Below are positions 1-7,249 of a stretch of DNA of 7,639 nucleotides, in pieces. Source of the DNA: Opitutia bacterium. GTDB lineage: Bacteria > Verrucomicrobiota > Verrucomicrobiia > Opitutales > Opitutaceae. The stretch is taken from contig JANXWT010000108.1 of the NCBI GenBank assembly GCA_025351035.1, positions 1 through 7,639 of the forward strand. Reading direction: 5' to 3'. The notes under the pieces were generated by a model. The model searched no databases. It saw only the letters and a program-made list of their open reading frames with translations, and had not been told where the DNA came from. Positions within the stretch are counted from its first letter, which is position 1; every line of letters starts with the position of its first letter. Both the position numbers and the translations under genes were made by a program.

Positions 1-183
1 GTCCTCAATAATCAGAAAATCCCTGGCCGCAAATGCCTGTGGTGCTTTTCCTCCGTGCTTCCGCTCCTTCGCGTTTCCGTGATCGCTTTCTCTGCGCCGA
101 TTTCTTCCGGCGATTTATGCGTTGTGCCGGGCGTGCCGGCCTCGGCGGTTTTAGCTTTGCGGCGCGCCCCGGCGTCGGGTTGA
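1..183. other. 5' intergenic stretch with low-complexity, possibly dispersed repeat
   Basis: No convincing gene is visible. The + frame of the following gene is open from base 1 to a TGA at 181-183, but its translation is hydrophobic, cysteine-rich and domain-free, and it lacks a start inside the window. Roughly 30-115 is strongly pyrimidine-biased on the + strand. On the minus strand it reads as imperfect iterations of CACGGAA / CACGGAGGAAAAG / GCGGAAG-like words. I recall similar degenerate purine-rich intergenic stretches from some environmental, high-GC bacterial genomes, but cannot confirm that here. It could also be the 3' flank of an unseen upstream gene. No promoter for the following gene could be picked out. 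Confidence 0.35.
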
Positions 184-2436
184 ATGGCCTGGCTCAACCG
201 CTCCCGCCGGTTCCCCCGCATGATCACCCTGCTGCGCCTGCTCGCCAAACTCTGCTTCCGCTTCCGTGTCTTCGAGGCGGAGGCCCTGCATGGCCCGGGG
301 CCGATGGTGCTCTGCCCCAACCACACCTCGTGGCTCGACTGGCTCTTCATCCTCGTGTGCCTCGAGGACGACTGGAAATTCGTCGCTTCCAGCACGACCG
401 CCGAGTCCACGTGGATTCACCGGAAAATGATGATCAACTCCCGCACCTTCCCGGTGGACAACACCTCCTCCTACGCCGTGCGCTCGATGGCGGACTATCT
501 GGCCGCCGGCGGCAAGCTCGTGATTTTCCCCGAAGGGCGCATCTCCTCCACCGGTTCGCTGATGCGCATCTACGACGGCACGGCGTTCCTCATCCACCGC
601 ACCGGAGCCAAAGTCATCACTTGCTACCTGCGCAATGCCGTCCGCGTCCGCTGGGTGCGGCACAAGGGCTGGACGCAGTGGTTCCCGCGCGTCTCCGTGC
701 ACTTCAGCCCCACGCTCACCGCGCCCGACTTCGCCCACGTCGCGCACAACGTCGCCCGCCACAAGCTCACGATGTGGCTGCGCGATCAGATCCTGCTCCA
801 GCAATTCGAGGCCGAAATGCTCCTCGGCGCACCCACGCTGCCCGCCGCCATCGCCGAAACCGCCGCCGCCATCCCCGGTCGCATCGCGTGCGAAGACATT
901 TCTTTCGACGAACTCACCTACCGCCGCGTGATGACCGGCGCCGACGTGCTCGGTGCGCACTGGCGCCGCACGCTCACGAACCAGCCCGGCGAGCGCATCG
1001 GCGTGATGCTCCCCACCGTCAACGGCGGCATCGCCACCGTGCTCAGCTTGTGGGCCGCCGGCCGCATCCCGGCGTTTCTCAACTACTCCAGCGGCGGACC
1101 GACCATGGTGGCCTGCGCGCAACTGGCCGGGCTCAAGCAGGTCATCACCTCGCGCGTTTTCCTCGAGAAGGCCCGGCTCAACCTCGCGCCACTCGAGGCC
1201 GCCGGCCTGCAGTTCATCTACCTCGAGGACGTGCGGGCGCAGATCAGCGGCTTCGCCCGGCTCCGGGCGCTGGTCGCCAATTGGTTCCGCCCCGGCCGGG
1301 CGCTGCGCGCCGCCCCGTGCCAGCCGGCGGACACCGCCGCCATCATCTTCACCAGCGGCTCGGAAGGCATCCCCAAGGGCGTGGAGATCACCCATCGCGG
1401 CGTGCTGTCGAACCTCCGCCAGATTTTCGCCGTCGCCGACATCCGCGACGATGACCGGATGTTCAACGCGCTGCCGTTTTTCCACAGCTTCGGGTTTATC
1501 GGCGGCATTGTGGCGCCGTTGGTGCGGGGCATCTACGTCTTCAACTACCCCTCGCCCCTGCACTACCGCACCGTGCCGACCGTCGTCTACGAGAAGAACT
1601 GCACCATTTTTCTCGCGACCAACACCTTTCTCAACGGCTACGCGCGCCGGGCCCACCCCTACGACTTCAACACCGTCCGCTGGCTCGTCGCCGGCGCCGA
1701 GAAAGTGCAGGCCGCCACCCACGACACTTGGACCCGCAAGTTCGGCGTGCGCATCAGCGAAGGCTACGGCGCCACCGAGTGCGGCCCGGTCCTCTGCATC
1801 AACAACAAGATGGAGCCCAACCTGGCCGCCGCCGGCCGTCTCCTGCCCGGCGTTGACTACCGCCTCGAACCGGTCGAAGGCGTCACCGAGGGCGGTCGCT
1901 TCGTCGTCCGCTCGCCCGCCGTCATGAAAGGCTACCTCAACGCCGACGCCAACGCCGCCTTCCAAGCGCTCAACGGCTGGTATGACACCGGCGACATCGC
2001 CCGCGTGGACGAGGACCGCTACGTCTACGTGCTCGGCCGCGTCAAACGCTTCGCCAAGGTCGGCGGCGAAATGGTCAGCCTCACCGCCGTCGAGGACGCC
2101 CTCGCGGGGGCCTTCCCGCTCTACGGCCTGCGCTGCCATGTGGCCGTCATCGCCCAGCCCGATGTGGAGAAAGGTGAAAAACTCATCGCCGTCACCAACG
2201 AGAACCGCCTCCACCTCGCCGATGTGCGCGCGGCCATCCGCGCGAAGGGCCTCACCAATCTCTGCGCCCCGCGCGAACTCCGGTTCGTGCAAGCCATCCC
2301 GAAACTCGGCTCGGGCAAGATCGACCACCGCGGCATCGAGCGGATCCTGCGCGAAGAGGATGAAGCCAAGGCCGCAGCCGCGGAGGCCTCGGCGTTGCCC
2401 GCCTCTCCTGTGCCGGAGACTTTGTCGACGCCGTGA
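184..2436 (+). CDS. aas: Bifunctional 2-acylglycerophosphoethanolamine acyltransferase / acyl-ACP synthetase (Aas-like)
   Basis: Predicted 750-residue fusion of a PlsC-type acyltransferase with an AMP-forming acyl ligase, the domain order of E. coli Aas (about 719 residues). The family activates free fatty acids onto acyl carrier protein with ATP and re-acylates 2-acyl-lysophosphatidylethanolamine at the inner membrane. Seen in the PlsC half: NHTSWLD giving the HX4D pair H47/D52, and FPEGR at 115-119. Seen in the ligase half: the P-loop-like TSGSEGIPKG at 390-399, PFFHSFG at 431-437, YGATE at 528-532, YDTGD at 600-604, the GRVKRFAK hinge near 618-625, and the expected catalytic lysine K712 in GSGKID. 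An in-frame TGA at 181-183 abuts ATG 184. E. coli Aas begins at the level of the second ATG (220, Met13), so the true start may be 220; neither has a clear ribosome site. A roughly 25-residue Ala/Glu/Pro-rich tail extends past the ligase domain. No LplT-like transporter is fused or seen upstream. nat follows after 56 bp. Confidence 0.93.
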   Translation: MAWLNRSRRFPRMITLLRLLAKLCFRFRVFEAEALHGPGPMVLCPNHTSWLDWLFILVCLEDDWKFVASSTTAESTWIHRKMMINSRTFPVDNTSSYAVRSMADYLAAGGKLVIFPEGRISSTGSLMRIYDGTAFLIHRTGAKVITCYLRNAVRVRWVRHKGWTQWFPRVSVHFSPTLTAPDFAHVAHNVARHKLTMWLRDQILLQQFEAEMLLGAPTLPAAIAETAAAIPGRIACEDISFDELTYRRVMTGADVLGAHWRRTLTNQPGERIGVMLPTVNGGIATVLSLWAAGRIPAFLNYSSGGPTMVACAQLAGLKQVITSRVFLEKARLNLAPLEAAGLQFIYLEDVRAQISGFARLRALVANWFRPGRALRAAPCQPADTAAIIFTSGSEGIPKGVEITHRGVLSNLRQIFAVADIRDDDRMFNALPFFHSFGFIGGIVAPLVRGIYVFNYPSPLHYRTVPTVVYEKNCTIFLATNTFLNGYARRAHPYDFNTVRWLVAGAEKVQAATHDTWTRKFGVRISEGYGATECGPVLCINNKMEPNLAAAGRLLPGVDYRLEPVEGVTEGGRFVVRSPAVMKGYLNADANAAFQALNGWYDTGDIARVDEDRYVYVLGRVKRFAKVGGEMVSLTAVEDALAGAFPLYGLRCHVAVIAQPDVEKGEKLIAVTNENRLHLADVRAAIRAKGLTNLCAPRELRFVQAIPKLGSGKIDHRGIERILREEDEAKAAAAEASALPASPVPETLSTP

Positions 2437-2492
2437 GCGCCCTTCGTTCATACGCCCGTGGCGCAACCCGGCGAATCTGCTAACCTGCCCTC

Positions 2493-3320
2493 ATGCCGCC
2501 CGCCGCTTTCGTCCCCGATCTCAACGCCTATTTCGCCCGCACCGGCTACACCGGACCGCGCACCCCGACCCTCGCCACGCTCAACGGGATCGTCGGCGCG
2601 CACGCCCAGACGATTCCCTTTGAGAACCTCGACGTGCTCCTCGGCCGCGGCATCAACCTCGACCCCGCCGCCGTCGAACAGAAGCTCGTCCACGACCGCC
2701 GCGGCGGTTACTGCTTCGAGCAAAACACACTCATGTTGCACGTGCTGACGGCGCTCGGCTACCGGGTCGCACCGATCAGTGCCCGCGTGCGCTGGCAGAA
2801 ACCGCGCGACCAGATTCCGACGCGCACGCATGTGTTTCTCCGCGTCGAGCTCGACGGCGAATCCTGGCTCGCCGACGTGGGCGTCGGCTCAAATTCTCTC
2901 ACCTCCGCCATCCGCCTGCTCACCGGCGCGGAGCAGTCCACGCCGCACGAGCCGCGCCGCCTCGTGCGCGAGGGCCCGCTCTGGATTCACCAGACGTGTC
3001 ACCGCGGCGAGTGGCTCGACGTGTGCGAATTCACGCTGGAGGAAATGCCGCCCATCGATCGCGAGGTCGCCAACTGGTTCACGAGCGCGCACCCGCAGTC
3101 GCACTTCCGCAACCGCCTCATCGCCGCCCGCGCCGCCCCGGACGGACGGCGGTTCGCGGTGCTGAACAGCGAATTCATTGTCCGCCACGCCGACGGGCGC
3201 GCCGACAAACGGATCATCGCGTCCGCCGACGAGCTGCTCGCGATCCTCGCGGAAAAATTCGGCCTGCACTTCCCCGCCGGCACGCGCTTCGGCGGACCCG
3301 GCGCGTTGTGGCCGACCTGA
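2493..3320 (+). CDS. nat: Arylamine N-acetyltransferase
   Basis: 275 residues, normal for the NAT family (usually about 260-290). These cytoplasmic enzymes move acetyl from acetyl-CoA, through a cysteine thioester, to aromatic amines, hydrazines or arylhydroxylamines. The N-terminal helical part contains IPFENLDVL (41-49). The catalytic cysteine is C74 within RRGGYCFEQN (69-78). The other triad members are H113 in TRTHVFLRV and D128 in SWLADVGVG; the Cys-His and His-Asp spacings (39 and 15) match the family. The beta-barrel and C-terminal lid follow; the C-terminus carries the usual FGLHFP-type segment (about 256-261). ATG 2493 places the N-terminal helix as expected; no Shine-Dalgarno is evident. 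The 56-bp gap after aas would allow co-transcription. The physiological substrate cannot be inferred: the neighbours contain no arylamine or ansamycin-type biosynthetic gene, so a general detoxification or housekeeping acetylation role is only a guess. Confidence 0.95.
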   Translation: MPPAAFVPDLNAYFARTGYTGPRTPTLATLNGIVGAHAQTIPFENLDVLLGRGINLDPAAVEQKLVHDRRGGYCFEQNTLMLHVLTALGYRVAPISARVRWQKPRDQIPTRTHVFLRVELDGESWLADVGVGSNSLTSAIRLLTGAEQSTPHEPRRLVREGPLWIHQTCHRGEWLDVCEFTLEEMPPIDREVANWFTSAHPQSHFRNRLIAARAAPDGRRFAVLNSEFIVRHADGRADKRIIASADELLAILAEKFGLHFPAGTRFGGPGALWPT

Positions 3321-3441
3321 ACCGGCGGCGTGCGGCCGGAACGGCCTGACGCGGGTCCGGACCATTTCGTGCTCTCCCAAGGGCCGGTCGTCGTGCCCGC
3401 ATCGACAAGCTCGGCGCATGCTCTTTCCCTCCGCGAGCCTT
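3321..3441. promoter_or_regulatory. Intergenic region upstream of first DUF885 gene; weak hairpin
   Basis: 121 bp between the nat stop and the chosen DUF885 start. A small GC hairpin (GGCCG, loop GAA, CGGCC; 3334-3346) lies 14 bp after the nat stop. It could slow or end transcription but has no T-run, so it is not a standard intrinsic terminator. A 10-bp perfect palindrome GGTCCGGACC sits at 3354-3363. No convincing -35/-10 pair was found. The last bases before the start (CTTTCCCTCC..., then ATGAAA) resemble those before the second DUF885 gene, which suggests the duplication included a little upstream sequence. Confidence 0.3.
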
Positions 3442-5196
3442 ATGAAAAAAATCCTTGTTTGCGCCTGTCTGTTCACCCTCGCCGCGCGGCTGGTTGCCGC
3501 CGGGCAAACCTTCGACCAGTTCCTCGACTCGTTCTCTGCCGAGTGGGTGCGCGGCAGCCCGGAGAGCGCCACCGCCCTCCAATACTTCACCGGCGCAGAA
3601 CAAGACGCACTCGACGGTCGCCTGAGTCCCCTGACCCCAGCTGACCGGGAAGCAAGGGTGTCCCTCGCCAAGCGCGGCCTCGCCGAGCTGAAAAAATTCG
3701 ACCGCGCCACGCTCTCGGCGTCGCAGCGCGTGTCGGCCGCGATGTTCGAGTGGCAACTGGCCGACCTCGTGCAGGCGGACGAATTCAACGACTACAATTT
3801 TGTCTTCAATCAGGTGACCGGCTTGCAGGCGGGCCTCGTCGATCTCCTCAGCCAAACGCACCCCATCCGCAACCGCCGCGACATCGAGAACTATCTCGCG
3901 CGTCTCGGTCAGGCGGCGCGGCAGATGGACGAAGGCCTCGCCCAAGCCAAAGCGAGCGCGGCGCGCGGCATCATTCCGCCGAAATTCATCCTGACGGCGA
4001 CCATCGAGCAGTTCGACCGGTTTCTCGGTGGCGACGCGCGGCAGAACGTGCTCGCCTCCTCCCTCGACGAGCGTGCGGCGAAGGTCGCGGACTTGTCCGC
4101 CGAGGAGCGCGCCAAGTTCGTCGCCGCGGCCGAGAAGACCGTGGCCGAGTCGGTCATCCCCGCGTTCCGGCGTGCGCAGGCGCTGCTGCAATCGCAGTTG
4201 CCGCAATCCACCGACGACGCCGGACTCTGGCGGTTGCCGGGCGGCGACAAGGCCTACGCCAGCGCCCTCCGCACCTATACCACAACCGATTTCACCGCCG
4301 AACAAATCCATGAGCTCGGGCTCGCGGAAGTCGCGCGCATCGAAGGCGAGATGGACGGCCTCTTCCGCGAACTCGGCTACACTGAGGGCTCGCTCCGGGA
4401 ACGGCTGAATAAACTTTTCGAGGACTTGCAACCGAAGGAAGCGGATCCGCGCCCGCGCCTGCTGGCCGAATACACGGCGATTGTGCGCGACGCGGAAAAA
4501 CGCGCCGCCTTGCTCTTCGACCTGCGTCCAAAGGCACCGGTGGAAGTTCGCCGCGAACCGGAGTTCACCGAGAAGAACGTGGCGCCGCACTACACGCTGC
4601 CCGCCCCCGACGGTTCGCGCCCGGGGATTTTCTGGGTGTCGCTCCCCGGCCCCAAGTTCGGGATCATCGGGATGCGCACGCTTTCTTATCACGAGGCCGT
4701 GCCCGGCCACTCCTTCCAGACCATGCTGCAGCAGGAGATGAAGGACCTTCCGCGCTTCCGCCGCGACGTCGTGTTCGGTTTCATTTCCGCGCATGGCGAA
4801 GGCTGGGCGCTCTACGCCGAGAAACTCGCCGCCGAAAGCGGCTGGTATGAAGGCGACAAGATCGGCCGTCTCGGCCAGCTCAACAGCGCCCTCTTCCGCG
4901 CCAAGCGCCTCGTCGTCGACACCGGCCTCCACGCCAAACACTGGACGCGGCAGCAGGCGATCGACTACGGCATGCCGGTCGCGGAGGTGGAACGCTACAT
5001 CGTGTGGCCAGGCCAAGCGTGTTCCTATAAAGTCGGCGAACTCAAGATTCTCGCTCTCCGCGAAAAAACGAAACAGGCGCTCGGAGAAAAATTCTCGCTG
5101 AAGGAATTCCACAACGTCGTCCTGCGCACGGGCGGAGTGCCGCTCGCCGTGCTCGAGCAGGTGATCGACGACCACATCGCCGCCGGCCGACGCTAG
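3442..5196 (+). CDS. Exported DUF885-family protein, zinc-peptidase-like (copy 1, intact)
   Basis: 584 residues, typical for the DUF885 family (Pfam PF05960). A Sec signal peptide is visible: MKK, a hydrophobic core to about residue 18, and VAA at 18-20 before GQTF. The mature protein should therefore be periplasmic or outside the cell. Metal-site-like motifs are HEAVPGH at 417-423 (H417, E418, H423) and EGWALYAE at 453-460 (E453 as candidate third ligand). PGQACSYK at 523-530 is another family hallmark. These motifs place the family near gluzincin metallopeptidases by inference; its substrate is not established. The frame is open upstream to 3178, inside nat, and ATG 3418 would add eight residues. 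ATG 3442 is chosen because it puts the charged MKK directly before the hydrophobic core. It ends in TAG. A 31-bp palindromic repeat follows 26 bp after the stop, then a close paralogue. Confidence 0.92.
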   Translation: MKKILVCACLFTLAARLVAAGQTFDQFLDSFSAEWVRGSPESATALQYFTGAEQDALDGRLSPLTPADREARVSLAKRGLAELKKFDRATLSASQRVSAAMFEWQLADLVQADEFNDYNFVFNQVTGLQAGLVDLLSQTHPIRNRRDIENYLARLGQAARQMDEGLAQAKASAARGIIPPKFILTATIEQFDRFLGGDARQNVLASSLDERAAKVADLSAEERAKFVAAAEKTVAESVIPAFRRAQALLQSQLPQSTDDAGLWRLPGGDKAYASALRTYTTTDFTAEQIHELGLAEVARIEGEMDGLFRELGYTEGSLRERLNKLFEDLQPKEADPRPRLLAEYTAIVRDAEKRAALLFDLRPKAPVEVRREPEFTEKNVAPHYTLPAPDGSRPGIFWVSLPGPKFGIIGMRTLSYHEAVPGHSFQTMLQQEMKDLPRFRRDVVFGFISAHGEGWALYAEKLAAESGWYEGDKIGRLGQLNSALFRAKRLVVDTGLHAKHWTRQQAIDYGMPVAEVERYIVWPGQACSYKVGELKILALREKTKQALGEKFSLKEFHNVVLRTGGVPLAVLEQVIDDHIAAGRR

Positions 5197-5222
5197 GGTC
5201 CACCGCTGCCGTCGGCCACGAG

Positions 5223-5253
5223 GCAATGTCATCTATTATATGACATTGCCGCC
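5223..5253 (+). repeat. 31-bp palindrome-centred direct repeat, copy 1
   Basis: The core is identical over 31 bases to 7114-7144 and in the same orientation. The left arm GGCAATGTCAT (5222-5232) and right arm ATGACATTGCC (5240-5250) are perfect 11-bp inverted repeats around an asymmetric spacer CTATTAT (5233-5239), followed by GCC. In this copy GAGGC (5220-5224) can pair alternatively with GCCTC (5251-5255). The element is notably AT-rich for its surroundings. It lies 26 bp after the stop of DUF885 copy 1 and 79 bp before the start of copy 2. As RNA it would form a stem-loop but has no following T-run. It may be a terminator or mRNA 3'-end stem, a dispersed palindromic repeat, a dimeric-regulator operator, or a recombinase site; the sequence alone does not decide. 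Confidence 0.9.
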
Positions 5254-5332
5254 TCATCTCATACGGAGATGGACATGGTGGACATTTTGGCTTTCCGGTG
5301 CAGTTTCTCAGCTTTCCCCAACCTCCACTCGC
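5254..5332. promoter_or_regulatory. Leader/upstream region of second DUF885 gene
   Basis: 79 bp between the palindrome and the second DUF885 start. It contains a short direct repeat TGGACAT (5270-5276 and 5279-5285, 9-bp period) whose word partly resembles the TGACAT in the palindrome's right arm. No clear sigma-70-type promoter or Shine-Dalgarno is seen. The frame of the following gene is open through this stretch from an ATG at 5240 inside the palindrome, but such an extension would bury the signal peptide and looks non-coding. Confidence 0.25.
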
Positions 5333-7090
5333 ATGAAATCAATCCGTCTCTGCGGCCTGCTGGCCGCTTTTGTCACCCCGCTGTTCGCCTTCGCTCAAGC
5401 CCAAAGCTTCGACGAGTGGGCCGACGGTGTCGCCACCGAACAGATGCGCGCGAATCCGGTCTTTGCCACATTCCAGCAATACCTGCCCGCCGCCGAGTAG
5501 GACGCGCTCGACCGCCAGCTCACACCCAACACGAAGGAATACCGCGCCAGCCGCGTCGCCGCCGCCAAGGCCGCGCTCGCACAACTCGCCAAGTTCGACC
5601 GCAGTAAGCTCACACCACAGCAGCGCGTGTCCGCGGCCGTCGTCGCGTGGTCGCTGCAGGGCGCGGTGGATTCCGAACCGTTCGCGGATTTCAATTTTGT
5701 CTTCAACCAGTTCGGCGGTCTGCACGTGAATCTGGTGAACTTCCTCAGCCAGGCGCATCCGATCCGCAACAAGCGCGATGTCGAAAACTATCTCGCCCGC
5801 CTCGAACTCGTGGCCGGGTCGATGGATCAGGGCATCGCCAACGCGAAGGAGACGGCCGCCCGCGGTTTCCTCATGCCGAAGTTCATTACCACCGCCGCGC
5901 TCGGCCAGTTCGAACGCTTCCTCGGAGACGCGCCCGCGAAGAATGTCCTCGTCGCCTCACTTGACGACCGCGCCGCGAAGCTGAAGGACGTTTCTGCCGA
6001 GGACCGCGCCGCGTTTGTCACCGCCGCCGAAAAAATTGTCACCGACTCCGTGCTCCCTGCGTTCCGGCGCGCGCAGACGCTGTTGCAGGAGCAGTTGCCG
6101 CACACGACCGACGACGCCGGCCTGTGGCGCCTGCCTGGCGGCGACAAAGCCTACGCCAACGCGCTCCGCAGATTCACCACCACCGATTACACTCCGGCAC
6201 AAATCCACGAGATCGGTCTGCGCGAAGTCGCGCGCATCGAGAAGGAAATGGACGTTCTGCTCCGCCAACTCGGCTACAAGGACGGTGGCATCCAAGCGCG
6301 CTTGGACAAACTTGAGGCTGATTCGCAACCGAAGGAAGAGGACCCGCGCCCGATGCTGCTCGCCCGCTACGATAGCCTGCTGCGCGACGCCGAGCAGCGC
6401 GCCAAACTGATCTTCGACCTCACGCCCAAGGCGCCCGTCGTCGTGAAGCGTGAGCCGCCGTTCACCGAGAAGACCGCCGCCGCGCACTACACCGGGCCGG
6501 CGAAGGACGGATCGCGCCCCGGCATTTTCTGGGCGCCGCTGCCCGGGTCGCCTTACCGCATCACCAGCATGCGCACACTCGTCTATCACGAAGGCGTGCC
6601 CGGCCACCACTTCCAGATCGCGCTCCAACGCGAGACCGACAGCCTGCCGCGCTACCGGCGCGACGGCATCTTTGGCGGCGGCTCCGCCTATGCCGAGGGT
6701 TGGGCGCTCTACGCCGAGCAGATCGCCGCCGAAAACAATTGGTATGAGGGCGACATCCAAGGTCACCTCGGCCAGCTCTCCGCCGAACTTTTCCGCGCCA
6801 AGCGCCTTGTGACCGACACCGGCCTGCACGCCATGAAGTGGACGCGCCAGCAGGCAATCGACTACGGCATCCCCGTCTCTGAGGTCGAGCGCTACGTCAT
6901 GGTCCCCGGGCAGGCCTGCGCCTACAAGATCGGCATGCTGAAAATCCTCGATCTGCGCACCAAGGCCCAGTCGGCGCTCGGTGCGAAATTCTCGATCAAG
7001 CAATTCCACAACGTCGTGCTGCAAACGGGCAACGTGCCGCTCGACGTGCTCGCACAGGTGGTCGCCGACTGGATCGCCGTGAGCCAGTAG
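5333..7090 (+). pseudogene. Exported DUF885-family protein (copy 2), interrupted by in-frame amber codon
   Basis: Read through the TAG at codon 56 (5498-5500), this frame encodes 585 residues collinear with the upstream paralogue (584), about two thirds identical by eye. The signal peptide MKSIRLCGLL...AFAQAQ is intact, with cleavage likely after residue 21 or 23. All hallmarks are kept: HEGVPGH at 419-425, EGWALYAE at 455-462, and the PGQACAYK block. The paralogue has GAA CAA GAC where this gene has GAG TAG GAC, so one CAG-to-TAG change explains the stop. No other stop or frameshift occurs in the remaining 529 codons. The first possible restart is GTG 5627 (the valine of QQRVSAA), giving 487 residues without signal peptide or N-terminal part and with no ribosome site visible. 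Alternatives are a recent pseudogene, readthrough or suppression, or a sequencing error. Both DUF885 genes themselves end in TAG, which argues against genome-wide recoding of this codon. Confidence 0.85.
5498..5500 (+). other. Premature amber codon within DUF885 copy 2
   Basis: TAG in frame at codon 56, between GCC GAG and GAC GCG CTC GAC. The paralogue has GCA GAA CAA GAC GCA CTC GAC at the same place (Ala-Glu-Gln-Asp-Ala-Leu-Asp). The flanking residues are conserved, so the reading frame is certain and the stop replaces a glutamine. Confidence 0.93.
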
Positions 7091-7113
7091 CGCCTCTCTG
7101 GCGCCGGCCCCGC

Positions 7114-7144
7114 GCAATGTCATCTATTATATGACATTGCCGCC
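7114..7144 (+). repeat. 31-bp palindrome-centred direct repeat, copy 2
   Basis: Base-for-base identical to 5223-5253, offset by 1891 bp. The arms GCAATGTCAT (7114-7123) and ATGACATTGC (7131-7140) pair perfectly over 10 bp around the spacer CTATTAT. The flanks outside the 31 bases are unlike those of copy 1 on the right and only vaguely alike on the left. It starts 23 bp after the DUF885 copy 2 stop and lies between that gene and the oppositely oriented small ORF, a position suited to a bidirectional stem-loop terminator, although there is no T-run on either side. Confidence 0.9.
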
Positions 7145-7249
7145 AGAACGCCCCACCGGGCGATTGTCAGAGGATGGAGGCCAAGCCGGTGGGGGCGGCC
7201 ACCGGGCGCTGACTCGCGACTCCCGGTCGCCGGGGTCGGCGAAGCGCGG
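7145..7249. other. Convergent intergenic region
   Basis: No gene is supported here. The word CCACCGGGCG occurs twice (7153-7162 and 7199-7208). The sequence is GC-rich and separates the + strand DUF885 pair from the minus-strand genes. Confidence 0.4.
7227..7242 (-). terminator. Possible hairpin terminator of the minus-strand small ORF
   Basis: On the minus strand TCGCCG, loop ACCC, CGGCGA forms a 6-bp GC-rich stem beginning 7 bases after the stop codon of the small ORF. No U-tract follows, so this is a weak call based on position and symmetry only. Confidence 0.25.

Noticed and set aside
151..2466. Very long open frame antisense to the aas-like gene (771 codons)
   Set aside because: It mirrors the + strand codon structure of a clearly recognised gene, its translation is Gly/Ala/Arg/Glu/His-rich with no domain, and such antisense frames are expected in GC-rich DNA.
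3178..3441. N-terminal extension of DUF885 copy 1 into the nat gene
   Set aside because: The extension overlaps the conserved end of nat and would place about 88 non-family residues before an evident signal peptide.
3214..5232. Long antisense open frame opposite DUF885 copy 1, and a similar one at 5957-7123 opposite copy 2
   Set aside because: Same composition artefact; the + strand proteins carry signal peptides and conserved motifs, the antisense ones none. Their occurrence opposite both copies follows from the duplication.
5240..5332. N-terminal extension of DUF885 copy 2 from the ATG within the palindrome
   Set aside because: It would bury the signal peptide and has no counterpart in the paralogue.
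5498..5500. Pyrrolysine or selenocysteine recoding at the premature stop
   Set aside because: Selenocysteine uses TGA, the paralogue has glutamine rather than a special residue, and TAG is used as the normal stop of both DUF885 genes.
5223..7144. Integron-like cassette array with attC sites after each DUF885 gene
   Set aside because: The palindromes lack the GTTRRRY/RYYYAAC core sites and the length and bulge pattern of attC, and no integrase is present.
5223..7144. CRISPR array
   Set aside because: Only two repeat copies, 1.9 kb apart with a gene between them.
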